Origin: DASUXA01 sp036378155
GTDB lineage: Bacteria; Actinomycetota; Actinomycetes; Mycobacteriales; Micromonosporaceae
DNA length: 64,000 nt
Direction of reading: 5' to 3'
NCBI GenBank assembly: GCA_036378155.1
Contig: DASUXA010000075.1
Span: 1-64,000, forward strand
This document shows positions 7,892-16,816 of this stretch, one piece after another (positions within the stretch are counted from its first letter, which is position 1; each line of letters starts with the position of its first letter). The translations under genes and the position numbers were made by a program. The notes beneath the pieces were generated by a model, which was not told where the DNA came from, did not search any database, and worked only from the letters and a program-made list of their open reading frames with translations.

Positions 7892-10414
7892 ATGCCGAGC
7901 CTGACCCGTGTAGAGGCGACCGCGCGTGCCGCGTTGATCACCGTCGAGTCCTACCAGGTGGACCTCGACCTGACCGGCGACGGCGAGAGCTTCCGCTCCG
8001 CCGTCACCATCCGGTTCCGGGCGACCCCCGGCGCCGAGACCTTCGCCGAGGTCAAGCCCCGGAAGCTCCTCGGGGTACGCCTCAACGACCGGGACCTCGA
8101 CCCGGCCGTCCTCGACGACAACCGGCTGCCGCTGACCGGCCTGGCCGCGGAGAACACGCTGACCGTCAGCGCCGAGATGGCGTACTCCAACACCGGCGAG
8201 GGCCTGCACCGGTTCGTCGACCCGGCCGACGGCGAGACCTACCTCTACGCGATGTCGTTCCTCGACGACGTGCAGCGGATCTTCGCCGCGTTCGACCAGC
8301 CCGACCTCAAGGCCCCGGTGACCCTCTCGGTCACCGCCCCGCCCGAGTGGATCGTGGCCGCCAACGGGCCGGTCGCCGCCCGGCCGGCACCCGGGCGCTG
8401 GGAGTTCGCCCCCACCGCCCCGCTGGCCACGTACTTCGTCACGCTGATCGCCGGCCCCTGGCACGTCCGGCGCGACGAGCACGACGGCATCCCGCTCGGC
8501 ATCTACTGCCGGCGGTCGCTGGCCGCACACCTCGACGCCGACGCCGAGGAGATCTTCACCGTCACCCGGCAGTGCCTCGACCGGTTCCACCAGCTCTTCG
8601 CCGAGCGCTACCCGTTCGGCAAGTACGACCAGGCGTTCGTGCCCGAGTTCAACGCCGGTGCCATGGAGAACCCGGGGCTGGTGACCCTCCGCGACGACTA
8701 TGTGTTCCGTTCCGCCGTGACGGACACCCAGCGGGAGCTGCGGGCCACCACGATCGCCCACGAGATGGCGCACATGTGGTTCGGCGACCTGGTCACCATG
8801 CGCTGGTGGGACGACCTGTGGCTGAACGAGTCGTTCGCGGAGTGGGCGAGCCACTGGTGCAACGTGCATGCCACCCGGTTCACCGACGCCTGGACCCGCT
8901 TCCTGACCGTGCGCAAGAACTGGGGGTACCGGCAGGACCAGTTGTCCTCCACGCACCCGGTGTACTGCGACATCCCTGACGTCGACGCGGTCGAGGTGAA
9001 CTTCGACGGGATCACGTACGCCAAGGGCGCTAGCGTGATCAAGCAGCTCGTCGCGTACGTCGGGATCGACGCGTTCGTCGCCGGGCTGCGCTCGTACTTC
9101 GCCAAGCATGCCTGGAGCAACGCCACGTTCTCCGACCTGCTCGGCGCGCTCGAAGAGGGCTCCGGCAAGGACCTGCGCGGCTTCGCCGCCCAGTGGCTGG
9201 AGACCGCGCAGGTCAACACGCTGCGCCCGGAGGTCGTGGTCGGTCCGGACGGAAGCTACGAGTCGGTGGCGGTCCTGCAGGAAGCGCCCGCCGACCACCC
9301 GACGCTGCGCACCCACCGGCTCGGCATCGGGCTGTACGACCGGGACGGCGACCGGCTGGTGCGCCGGCAGTTCATCGAGCTGACCGTGGACGGCGCGCGC
9401 ACCGAGGTGCCGGAGCTCGCCGGCGTGCGGGTACCCGACGTGCTGCTGCTCAACGACGAGGACCTCACGTACGCCAAGCTGCGCCTGGACGAGCGGTCGA
9501 TGGCGACCGTGGTTCGCCACGTGAGCGATCTGGACAACCCGCTCGCCCGCGCGCTGTGCTGGGCGGCAGCCTGGGACATGGTCCGGGACGCGGAACTGCC
9601 GGCCCGCGATCTCGTCGCGATGGTGTGCGACGGGCTGCCCGCCGAGCGGGACGTGAACCTGGTCACCGGGGTGCTCGCGCAGGCGCGCAGCGCGCTGACC
9701 TTCTACGCGACCCCGCAGTGGGCGCCGACCGGCTGGGCGCGGCTGGCAGCCACCGCGCAGGCGGCGGTCGCCCTCGCCGAGCCGGGCAGCGGTCACCAGC
9801 TCGCCTGGGCGCGGTCGTTCGTGGCGGCGGCCCGCTCCGCCGACGAACTCGCCGTCCTGCGCGGATGGCTGGACGGCACGGCGGTACCGGACGGGCTGGA
9901 GGTCGGCATCGACCTGCGCTGGCGCATCCTGCAGGCGCTGGTCGCCGGCGGCGCGTCCGACGAGGCGGCGATCGAGGCGGAACTGGATCGCGACCGTACC
10001 GCCGGCGGCGAGCGGCAGGCGGCGATGGCGCGTGCCCTGGTTCCGACGCCCGAGGCCAAGGCCGAGGTGTGGCGGCGGCTGACCGGTACCGAGCCGCTGC
10101 CGAACTGGCTGCAGCGCGCCATGCTGGGCGGGTTCTACCACCCCGCACAGGTCGAGCTGACCGCGCCGTACGCGACCCGGTACTTCGAGGTGCTGGACCG
10201 CATCTGGGCGACCCGCGACAGCGAGGTGGCGCAGGAGTTCGTCGAGGCGGCGTACCCGGCGTACCACGTCACCGAGGAGACCGCCTCGGCGAGCGACGCG
10301 TGGCTGGCCGAAGCCGGACACCCGGCTCCGCTGCGCCGACTGGTCGCCGAGGGTCGCGACGCGGTGGTACGGGCGCTGCGCGGTCGCGCCTGCGACGCCG
10401 CCGCCGCCGGCTGA
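7892..10414 (+). CDS. pepN: aminopeptidase N (M1 metalloprotease)
   Basis: An 840-residue cytosolic M1 aminopeptidase, full length for the actinobacterial type. Substrate-binding GAMEN is at 256-260. The zinc site is HEMAH (His290, Glu291, His294) with Glu313 in NESFAE as third ligand. The C-terminal helical domain runs from about residue 510. It releases N-terminal residues from peptides during protein turnover. I chose ATG 7892, preceded by AGGA; an upstream in-frame ATG would add 21 residues overlapping the divergent gene's leader. It stands alone, followed by a strong hairpin. Confidence 0.95.
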   Translation: MPSLTRVEATARAALITVESYQVDLDLTGDGESFRSAVTIRFRATPGAETFAEVKPRKLLGVRLNDRDLDPAVLDDNRLPLTGLAAENTLTVSAEMAYSNTGEGLHRFVDPADGETYLYAMSFLDDVQRIFAAFDQPDLKAPVTLSVTAPPEWIVAANGPVAARPAPGRWEFAPTAPLATYFVTLIAGPWHVRRDEHDGIPLGIYCRRSLAAHLDADAEEIFTVTRQCLDRFHQLFAERYPFGKYDQAFVPEFNAGAMENPGLVTLRDDYVFRSAVTDTQRELRATTIAHEMAHMWFGDLVTMRWWDDLWLNESFAEWASHWCNVHATRFTDAWTRFLTVRKNWGYRQDQLSSTHPVYCDIPDVDAVEVNFDGITYAKGASVIKQLVAYVGIDAFVAGLRSYFAKHAWSNATFSDLLGALEEGSGKDLRGFAAQWLETAQVNTLRPEVVVGPDGSYESVAVLQEAPADHPTLRTHRLGIGLYDRDGDRLVRRQFIELTVDGARTEVPELAGVRVPDVLLLNDEDLTYAKLRLDERSMATVVRHVSDLDNPLARALCWAAAWDMVRDAELPARDLVAMVCDGLPAERDVNLVTGVLAQARSALTFYATPQWAPTGWARLAATAQAAVALAEPGSGHQLAWARSFVAAARSADELAVLRGWLDGTAVPDGLEVGIDLRWRILQALVAGGASDEAAIEAELDRDRTAGGERQAAMARALVPTPEAKAEVWRRLTGTEPLPNWLQRAMLGGFYHPAQVELTAPYATRYFEVLDRIWATRDSEVAQEFVEAAYPAYHVTEETASASDAWLAEAGHPAPLRRLVAEGRDAVVRALRGRACDAAAAG

Positions 10415-10429
10415 CGGTACTTCCCCGCT

Positions 10430-10476
10430 GTTCGCCCCCGCCGCCGAACCGATCACGGTCGGCAGCGGGGGCGAAC
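10430..10476 (+). terminator. hairpin after pepN
   Basis: A 12-bp perfect stem, GTTCGCCCCCGC at 10430-10441 with GCGGGGGCGAAC at 10465-10476. Inside it a second short stem (GCCGA/TCGGC) forms. It begins 16 bases after the pepN stop. There is no strong U-run, as is common for actinomycete terminators. Confidence 0.6.
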
Positions 10477-10562
10477 CGGTACGGGTCGGGCTAGCCTGGC
10501 GAGGGGGCGTTCACGGCTCGCATCGGCGCCGACCTGCGAGCCAGCCACGCGGAGGTACCACG

Positions 10563-11120
10563 ATGACGGGGCTCGGGCAGGCGGTCGCCGGACTGGACAG
10601 GTGGCAGAGCCTGGTGGCGGCATCGGCCGACATCGGCCGGTACGAGATGGTCGACGGGTGCGTGATCGCGACCCCGCCGCCGGACCCTCGCCACCAACTG
10701 CTCGCCGACCAGATCGCGGCGGTACTGCGCGCGGCGGCGCCGCACGGGTTCGCCCCGGTCCGCAGCGCGGCGCTGCGGGTACCGGCGGCGACCCTCATCC
10801 CCGACGTCATGGTGCTGCGCCCGGCAGCCAGCCTCGACGCCCCGTGGATCAACGCGGTCGACGTCGCCCTGGTCGTCGAGGTGGAGGCGCCCGGAACCTG
10901 GCGGCTCGACCGGCAGGTCAAGCCGTGCCTGTACGCCGAGGCGGGCATCGACGCGTACTGGCGGATCGAGTGCACCGACGCGGGACCGGTCGCCCACCTG
11001 TACGGTCGGGCCAACTCACACGGGTACGCCAGCCACCGGTCCGTCAACCCCGGTCAGACCGTCCTCGCCGAGCTGCCGTTCGAGGTACAACTGGCGCCCC
11101 GGCTGTGGGTCACGCCGTAA
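10563..11120 (+). CDS. Uma2 family (DUF820, PD-(D/E)XK-like) protein
   Basis: A 185-residue protein of the Uma2 restriction-endonuclease-like superfamily. It shows the core PDVMVL, ALVVEVEAPGTW and RQVKPCLYAEAGIDAYWRIE blocks. The Asp/Glu residues of PD...E.E would form the nuclease-like metal site. The family is greatly expanded in actinomycetes and cyanobacteria, and its biological role is unsettled. ATG 10563 is preceded by GGAGGT about 7 bases upstream. It is a single-gene unit downstream of the pepN terminator. Confidence 0.85.
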   Translation: MTGLGQAVAGLDRWQSLVAASADIGRYEMVDGCVIATPPPDPRHQLLADQIAAVLRAAAPHGFAPVRSAALRVPAATLIPDVMVLRPAASLDAPWINAVDVALVVEVEAPGTWRLDRQVKPCLYAEAGIDAYWRIECTDAGPVAHLYGRANSHGYASHRSVNPGQTVLAELPFEVQLAPRLWVTP

Positions 11121-11161
11121 CTCGGCGACCGTCGCTGTGGCTGCGCGACCGGCGACGCCGC

Positions 11162-11596
11162 TCAGCTGTGCTCGGCGACCCTGCCGGCCTGGTCGGCGAG
11201 CTGGGCGATACCGGAAACCAGACCGCCGGCGAGGTCGCCGCCGCTGAACGCCGCGGTCATCGACAGCGCCGCGAGTTTGCACGCGCGGTCGGGCAGCCGC
11301 CTGCGCGCCTCCGCGCCGGTGACGATCTCCAGTACCCGCTGGTTCGGTGAGACCGCGACCAGCACCGACTGGTCCGGATCGGTCAACTGTCCGAGCATCT
11401 TCTCGGCGTGCGCGCGCACCGGCTCGTCGAGCGGGCCGACATAGGCGCTGAAGGTCAGCCCGGTGGCGCGATCCGCGAGCCGCAGCGCCTCGTCGAGGCG
11501 GAGCAACTGGGTCGTGCTGAACGGACCGTCGAGGACCTCCGGACGCGCCCGCTCGGGCGCCTGCCGCTCGACGCTCCTGCCGTCACCAGCGGTCAC
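11162..11596 (-). CDS. DUF5130 (TPM-like) protein
   Basis: A 144-residue protein with the block FSTTQLLRLDEALRLADRAT, then TFSAYVGPLDEPVRAHAEK and LVAVSPNQRVLEIVTG. This is the DUF5130/TPM-like fold related to Psb32/YgcG domains. No signal peptide is seen. GTG 11596 lies inside the 3' end of the preceding small membrane-protein gene (14-base overlap), so it is the third gene of the amidase operon. Function unknown. Confidence 0.75.
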   Translation of the reverse strand: MTAGDGRSVERQAPERARPEVLDGPFSTTQLLRLDEALRLADRATGLTFSAYVGPLDEPVRAHAEKMLGQLTDPDQSVLVAVSPNQRVLEIVTGAEARRRLPDRACKLAALSMTAAFSGGDLAGGLVSGIAQLADQAGRVAEHS

Positions 11597-11897
11597 TTGC
11601 GCCTCCCGTCTCGCCGTGCTGTACCGCGACCTCGCCGGGCCAGTGGTCCCCGCCGGTCTCCGGCGCGGGCAACGCGACCGGGGTGTGCCGGGCGATCGCC
11701 GTGTGCCCCGGCGTCACCTGCTCCGACCCGGCGAGGAACCAGACCGGGGCGAACTCGTACGGGCGACCCGGGCGGTACCGCTTGCCGCGCCTGGGTCCGC
11801 CGAGATACACGAGCCCGACAACGATCAGCACGACCGCGAGCGGTATGCCGACGAAAATGAGCACCGTCTGTGCGATGGACAAGCTCAACGCCCCCAT
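11583..11897 (-). CDS. small single-span membrane protein
   Basis: A 104-residue protein with one membrane segment at about residues 9-31 (VLIFVGIPLAVVLIVVGLVYL), followed by RRGKRYRPGRPYEFAPVWFL and a polar tail. This is a conserved actinomycete pattern with no assigned function. Its start overlaps the amidase stop by 13 bases and its stop overlaps DUF5130 by 14, so the three genes form a tightly coupled operon. The residues after the membrane segment are basic, predicting N-out/C-in topology. Confidence 0.75.
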   Translation of the reverse strand: MGALSLSIAQTVLIFVGIPLAVVLIVVGLVYLGGPRRGKRYRPGRPYEFAPVWFLAGSEQVTPGHTAIARHTPVALPAPETGGDHWPGEVAVQHGETGGASDRW

Positions 11898-13360
11898 ACT
11901 TCGGAGGGACCATGGTTCGGATCAACCGTAACTGAGGGCTCACCCCGCCACAGCGCGGGGTGGCGCGCTGTCCACGGACGTACCGCCTCGACCTGCGCAC
12001 CGAGCGCCAGGAGCAGGGCGTCCTTGCCGGGCGGGGCGACCAGTTGCACCCCGACCGGCAGGTTGTCGGCGGTCGCGCCGACCGGCAGCGCCAGCGCGGG
12101 TCCGCCCATCACGTTGACCGGCGCGTTGTACGGCGAGAACCGCGCCTGCTCGGCGAAGTCCCACGCCGGGTCGCCGGTCGAAGTGAAGTACCCCACCTCC
12201 TCCTGCGCCCGGCTGAGCACGGGAAACAGCAGTACGTCGAAGTCCGCCACCGCGTGTGCCGCGTGCCGGACCCGGCTCTGCAGGTCGGCGAGGCTGACCA
12301 GCAGGGTCTGCACGTCGACCGCCGCGCCACGGGTACGCAGCCATCGGGTCAGCGGCAGCAGGTCGCCTTCGCGCTGGGGTGGTACCGGGGACAGCGCGAG
12401 CACCGCCCAGATCCGCTGGAACGACGCCATCATGTCCGGCGTGAACGGCGGTGGGATCTCGGTCACCGCGTGTCCCGCCTCGGCGAGCGCCGCCACCGTA
12501 TGCGCGACCGCGGTCACGCACGCCGGGTCGACGTCAGTCTCGACCAGCATCGGCGTGGTGAACCAGCCGACGCGCAACGGCGGCGGTTCGCCCCGCAACG
12601 CCCCGGCGAGGTAGCCGCCGGGCGGTCGGGGCGGCGGCGGGTACGGCTGCCCCGGTACCCGCAGCGCCATCGCGTCGAGCAGCGCCGCGGCCTCCACCAC
12701 CGACCGGGCGAGCGGACCGTCGGTGGGCAGCCCGAAACCGCCGAACCCGAGCGGGCCGGTGGACACGACGCCCCGGCTGGGTTTGAACCCGACGACCCCG
12801 CAGATCGCGGCAGGGGTACGCAGCGAGCCGCCGCCGTCCGAGCCGTGCGCGAGCGGTACCAGTCCCGCGGCGACTGCGGCGGCGGACCCGCCGCTCGACC
12901 CGCCCGCGGTCAGGTGCGGCGCCCACGGGTTGCGCGCCGGTGGGGCGACCAGCCCCTCGGTGTACAGCGAGCAGCCGAACTCCGAGGTGGTGGTCTTGCC
13001 GACGCAGATCGTCCCGGCTGCCTTGAGCGCGGTCACCACGTCGGCGTCGTGCTCCGGTACGTAGTCGGCGAACGCCTTGGACCCGAAGGTGGTCCGCACC
13101 CCGGCGGTCAACGCCAGGTCCTTGATCGCCACCGGTACCCCGTGCAGCATCGGCAGCGCGTCGCCACGCCGTACCGCCGCGTCCGCCTCCGCCGCGCGGG
13201 CGCGCGCCCGCTCCTCGACGACCGTCACGAACGCGCCGAGGTGCTCGCCGTACGCCGCGATGCGGGTCAGATAATGGTCGACCACCTCGACGGCGCTGAG
13301 TTCGCCGGTACGGATCGCGGCGGCCAGTTCCAGCGCGCTCAACTCGTGCAGTTCGGCCAT
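11885..13360 (-). CDS. amidase (amidase signature family)
   Basis: A 491-residue amidase signature enzyme hydrolysing C-N amide bonds. The Ser-cisSer-Lys triad is visible in GVPVAIKDLAL (Lys), LTAGGSSGGSAAAVAAG and GSDGGGSLRTPAAICG. It resembles GatA and AtzF-type amidases, but no gatB/gatC is near, so it is a free-standing amidase with unknown substrate. ATG 13360 is favoured, with GGGGGA about 10 bases upstream; a GTG at 13378 would add six residues. It diverges from kynU across only 38 bp. It heads the operon with the small membrane protein and DUF5130. Confidence 0.88.
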   Translation of the reverse strand: MAELHELSALELAAAIRTGELSAVEVVDHYLTRIAAYGEHLGAFVTVVEERARARAAEADAAVRRGDALPMLHGVPVAIKDLALTAGVRTTFGSKAFADYVPEHDADVVTALKAAGTICVGKTTTSEFGCSLYTEGLVAPPARNPWAPHLTAGGSSGGSAAAVAAGLVPLAHGSDGGGSLRTPAAICGVVGFKPSRGVVSTGPLGFGGFGLPTDGPLARSVVEAAALLDAMALRVPGQPYPPPPRPPGGYLAGALRGEPPPLRVGWFTTPMLVETDVDPACVTAVAHTVAALAEAGHAVTEIPPPFTPDMMASFQRIWAVLALSPVPPQREGDLLPLTRWLRTRGAAVDVQTLLVSLADLQSRVRHAAHAVADFDVLLFPVLSRAQEEVGYFTSTGDPAWDFAEQARFSPYNAPVNVMGGPALALPVGATADNLPVGVQLVAPPGKDALLLALGAQVEAVRPWTARHPALWRGEPSVTVDPNHGPSEVWGR

Positions 13361-13398
13361 CCTGACATCGTCCCCCACCGTTTGGTTACCGTGGCGTC

Positions 13399-14649
13399 GT
13401 GACCGACCTGTTCACCCGCGCCCACGCCCTGGACGCCGCGGACCCGCTCGCCGGTTACCGCGACCGCTTCGTGATACCCGACCCGGACCTGATCTACCTC
13501 GACGGCAACTCGCTCGGTCGACTGCCGGTGGCGACCCGCGACCGGCTACGGGAGGCGATCGAGGTGGAGTGGGCAGCCGACCTGATCCGCGGCTGGGACC
13601 GCTGGATCGAACTCGCCCGCGAGGCGGGCGACGTGATCGCCGGGCTGCTCGGCGCCGGCCCCGGCGAGGTGACGCTGTCCGATTCGACCAGCGTCAACCT
13701 GTACAAGCTGGCGTCGGCGGCGCTCGACGCCCGCCGCGACCGGCGGGTGATCGTCACCGACGACGACAACTTCCCGACCGACCAGTACATCCTGCAGGGG
13801 CTCGCCGCCGCTCGCGGTCTCGAACTGCGGGTGGTGAAGACCGACATCGACACCGGTGTGGCGCTCGACGACGTGGTCGCCGCCCTCGACGACGACGTGG
13901 CGCTGGTCAGCCTGTCGCACGTGGCGTACCGGTCGGGCGCGGTCGCCGACCTGGTCGGCATCACCGCCGCCGCGCACCGGGTCGGTGCGCTGACCCTGTG
14001 GGACTTGAGCCACTCGGTCGGCTCCGTCGAGGTGGGTCTCGCCGACGCGGACGCCGACCTCGCGGTCGGCTGCACGTACAAGTACCTCAACGGTGGACCG
14101 GGGGCGCCGGCGTTCCTCTATGTGCGCCGCGATCTGCAGCCCAGTCTGCGTCAGCCGATCTGGGGCTGGTTCGGGCAGCGCGAGCAGTTCGCGATGGCGG
14201 CGGGGTACGACCCGGTCGAGTCGGTGGACCGGTTCCAGGTCGGCACGCCCCCGGTTCTGCCGGGGTACGCGGCGCTGGAGGGCGCGAAGCTGACCGCCGA
14301 GGCGGGCATCGGCGCGGTCGCCGCCAAGGGACGGGAACTCACCTCGTACGCGGTGGACCTGGTCGACGCCTGGTTGGCGGAGTACGGGTTCGCGCTGGCG
14401 TCGCCCCGCGACGCGGCGCGTCGCGGGGCGCACCTGACGCTGTACCACCCCCAGGCGTGGCAGGTGTGCCAGGCGCTCAAGGCGGCAAACGTGATCCCCG
14501 ACTTCCGTACGCCCGACCGGCTGCGGCTCGGGTTCGCCCCGCTGTACACCCGGTTCAGCGACGTCCACGAGGGTTTCCGGCGGCTGCGTGAGGTCGTGGC
14601 GACCGGACAGTACCGGAACTTTCCGGCGCAACGCTCCCGCGTCACCTGA
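13399..14649 (+). CDS. kynU: kynureninase
   Basis: A 416-residue PLP enzyme that cleaves kynurenine (or 3-hydroxykynurenine) to anthranilate (or 3-hydroxyanthranilate) and alanine. Signatures are YLDGNSLGRLP near the start, DNFPTDQYILQG, WDLSHSVG, and the PLP lysine Lys228 in GCTYKYLNGGPG. Length is normal. The start is GTG 13399. Tryptophan dioxygenase and kynurenine formamidase are not in the window; the neighbouring amidase is not recognisably a formamidase. The gene is divergent from the amidase. Confidence 0.93.
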   Translation: MTDLFTRAHALDAADPLAGYRDRFVIPDPDLIYLDGNSLGRLPVATRDRLREAIEVEWAADLIRGWDRWIELAREAGDVIAGLLGAGPGEVTLSDSTSVNLYKLASAALDARRDRRVIVTDDDNFPTDQYILQGLAAARGLELRVVKTDIDTGVALDDVVAALDDDVALVSLSHVAYRSGAVADLVGITAAAHRVGALTLWDLSHSVGSVEVGLADADADLAVGCTYKYLNGGPGAPAFLYVRRDLQPSLRQPIWGWFGQREQFAMAAGYDPVESVDRFQVGTPPVLPGYAALEGAKLTAEAGIGAVAAKGRELTSYAVDLVDAWLAEYGFALASPRDAARRGAHLTLYHPQAWQVCQALKAANVIPDFRTPDRLRLGFAPLYTRFSDVHEGFRRLREVVATGQYRNFPAQRSRVT

Positions 14650-14755
14650 AAGGTGGTTCCTCCTCCAAAACCGTACCGGCGTGCCGTGATCTTTGGTGGA
14701 ACATGGCCGGTGGAACGTCGGCACCCCTGGCGCGGACGTCCGGAGGAGGTATGCG

Positions 14756-15292
14756 ATGCGGGTGGCTCGACTGGTCACCGGCTCGGTCGGCCTGGCCGTG
14801 GTGAGCGTCGCGCTGGCGGCTGCCCCGGTCGCCGCCGCGAGCCCGTACATCAACGTCAGTCCGCAGAAAGCCACGCCTGGACAGAGCATCCGGATCGTCG
14901 CGAGCTGCGGTACCGGTCAGGGCACCGGGATCGCGTCGTCGGACGTGTTCGCGTCGGTCACCCTGGTGCCCCAGGGACCTGCGCTGGTCGGTACCGCCCA
15001 ACTGGTCGGCGCCGCGCCCGGCGTCCACCAGGTCACGCTGACCTGCGCGGGGGTACCGGTCGCCAGTACCGCCCTGACGGTCGCCGGCGGTCAGGGCGCA
15101 GCGCAGCCCACCGGGGCGCCGGCGGTCGTACCTGAGACCGGGGAGCCCACCGTCGCCCCGGCGACCGGAGTGGGATCGACCGCGGCGCGCGGCTTCGGCG
15201 TCGTGCTGGGCGGAGCCGCGATCCTGCTGCTCGCGCTGGTGCTGGCCGTGGTCGCCGCCGTGCGGCGATCCCGCGCCGCGGTACGCCCGTGA
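14756..15292 (+). CDS. secreted, sortase-anchored-type cell-wall protein
   Basis: A 178-residue exported protein. A signal peptide covers residues 1-28 (AAAPVAAAS). A small beta-rich domain holds Cys51 and Cys97, a likely disulfide. After a Pro/Thr-rich linker come VPETG (125-129) and APATG (134-138), a hydrophobic helix at about 147-169 and a basic RRSR tail. That is the layout of a sortase substrate, although the sorting pentapeptide is not canonical LPxTG. ATG 14756 has GGAGGAGG six bases upstream; an out-of-frame ATG at 14751 is ignored. The stop overlaps the class F sortase start (GTGA), which makes that enzyme the obvious partner. Confidence 0.8.
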   Translation: MRVARLVTGSVGLAVVSVALAAAPVAAASPYINVSPQKATPGQSIRIVASCGTGQGTGIASSDVFASVTLVPQGPALVGTAQLVGAAPGVHQVTLTCAGVPVASTALTVAGGQGAAQPTGAPAVVPETGEPTVAPATGVGSTAARGFGVVLGGAAILLLALVLAVVAAVRRSRAAVRP

Positions 15293-16056
15293 CCGTCCCG
15301 CTGTTCGCCCGCCGCGCGGTCGTGGTCCGGACGCGGTGGGGGCGTGCCGCGAACGCCGCCCACCCGGTTTGGGAGCGTTCCGCGATCGTGACCGGACCTC
15401 CCCCGCCGCCGGCCCGGTTCCCCGGTCGGCGTCGGCGTACCGACCCGATCGCGCGCGGGGCGGGGCTCGGCGCGGGCGGGCTGGCGCTGATCGGTCTGTT
15501 CGCGGTCGGGGTGGGGCTGGGCGAGCTGCACGGTCCGCCCGCACCGGCCGCCGGATCCGCGCGGGTCGCCACGGTACCGGCGGCGAAGCCGATCGGGCGT
15601 TCCGAGCCCGTCACGATCACGATCCGGGCCATCGGGGTACGGGCCGGCGTCGAGCCCGTCGGCGCGACCGCCGACGGCAGCATCGGCACTCCCCCGGTCG
15701 ACCGCACCGACCTCACCGGCTGGTACCGGTACGGTCCGGCGCCCGGTCAGTCCGGCGCGGCGGTGATCGTCGGCCACGTCGACGGTCCCCACGGGCCGTC
15801 GGTGTTCTACCGGCTCGGCGCGCTCAAGCCGGGCGCGGTCATCGAGGTGAGCCGCCGCGACCATCGCGTCGCGGTGTTCCGGGTGGACTCGGTGGAACGG
15901 TTCGCCAAGACATCGTTTCCCGCCGACCGGATCTTCTCCGGTAACGGCGGCGCCAGGCTGCGGCTGATCACCTGCGGCGGTCGCTGGGTCGGCGGCGCCA
16001 CCGGGTACGCGGACAACATCGTCGTGTTCGCCACCCTCACCGGCACGCACCGGTGA
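15289..16056 (+). CDS. class F sortase
   Basis: A 255-residue membrane-anchored transpeptidase. A hydrophobic anchor lies at about residues 57-79. The sortase core has His163 (AVIVGHVDG) and catalytic Cys229 (RLRLITCGGRW); Arg232 is a candidate third residue. The TCGG signature places it in class F rather than E. It would cleave a C-terminal sorting motif and join the product to peptidoglycan or another surface amine. It starts GTG 15289 inside the stop of the wall-protein gene. A second GTG at about residue 34 could be the true start. A 13-bp hairpin covers its stop. Confidence 0.88.
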   Translation: MTVPLFARRAVVVRTRWGRAANAAHPVWERSAIVTGPPPPPARFPGRRRRTDPIARGAGLGAGGLALIGLFAVGVGLGELHGPPAPAAGSARVATVPAAKPIGRSEPVTITIRAIGVRAGVEPVGATADGSIGTPPVDRTDLTGWYRYGPAPGQSGAAVIVGHVDGPHGPSVFYRLGALKPGAVIEVSRRDHRVAVFRVDSVERFAKTSFPADRIFSGNGGARLRLITCGGRWVGGATGYADNIVVFATLTGTHR

Positions 16057-16062
16057 GGGTGG
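16031..16062. terminator. hairpin across sortase stop codon, between convergent genes
   Basis: Perfect 13-bp stem CCACCCTCACCGG / CCGGTGAGGGTGG with a 6-base loop. The TGA stop of the sortase lies in the right arm. It sits between the sortase and the convergent HNH gene and can serve both strands. Confidence 0.65.
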
Positions 16063-16072
16063 TACGGCTCGA

Positions 16073-16603
16073 CTACGCCGCTGCCTGGGGCAGATCCAGC
16101 CAGTCCGCCCAGCGCGGGTCGGGCGCACGGTGCCCCAGCACCCGCCACGCCACGCCCTTCGGAGCGGCCGGCGAGACATGCAGCCGCCAGCCGAGCTCGG
16201 CTGGCGTGCGGTCGCCTTTGGTGTGGTTGCACCGGGCGCAGGCGGCTACCACGTTCTCCCAGGCGTGCCGGCCGCCGCGACTGCGCGGTACGACGTGGTC
16301 GATCGTCTCCGCCGGGCCCCGGCAGTACGCGCACCGACCGCCGTCGCGGGCGAAGATCGCCCGACGGCTCAGTCCGATGTGTGTGCGGTACGGCACCCGG
16401 ACGTACCGGGTGAGCCGGACGACGCTGGGTACGGGCATGGAGTCGCGGGCGCTGTGCAGCAGCCCGTCGCCGTCGATGACGCAGACGGCCTTCGCGGACA
16501 GGATCAGGATGGCGGCTCGACGCACTGACACGACACACAGCGGCTCGTAGGTCTGGTTCAACACCAGGGCTGACGAGCTGGCTAAAGGTCGTATGTCAGG
16601 CAT
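16073..16603 (-). CDS. HNH endonuclease family protein
   Basis: A 176-residue protein of the compact actinobacterial HNH family. A zinc knuckle CAYCRG is followed by ETIDHVVPRSRGG, the HNH His-Asn region NVVAACARCNHTKGDRTP, and a conserved C-terminal LPQAAA. The N-terminal VLNQTYEPLCVVSVRRA block is typical of this single-copy family, whose members are present in most actinomycetes and have no proven role. ATG 16603 follows GGGAGGGTGA; longer in-frame starts have no such site. A 14-base palindrome (CCCGATTGATCGGG, 16655-16668) lies upstream. Confidence 0.88.
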   Translation of the reverse strand: MPDIRPLASSSALVLNQTYEPLCVVSVRRAAILILSAKAVCVIDGDGLLHSARDSMPVPSVVRLTRYVRVPYRTHIGLSRRAIFARDGGRCAYCRGPAETIDHVVPRSRGGRHAWENVVAACARCNHTKGDRTPAELGWRLHVSPAAPKGVAWRVLGHRAPDPRWADWLDLPQAAA

Positions 16604-16816
16604 CGCGCTCACCCTCCCGCTGGCCCCAAGCGCGGACTCCGTGCGCCCATAGTCCCCGATTGATCGGGATATTGCACGTCCTATTCGACCGCGAACTGTG
16701 AACGTTCGGCAACGTCCGGTGGTGTCCACGGGTTGATTCGCCCCGATCAGGTCACCCTGGACACATCTCGGCCGTCGGGTTTGGGCCGGCGAGTCTCGCT
16801 GCGGTACTAAAGCAGC

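Noticed and set aside
13399..14649. A kynurenine-pathway or antibiotic-precursor cluster around kynU
   Set aside because: No dioxygenase, formamidase or biosynthetic genes nearby; kynU stands alone.
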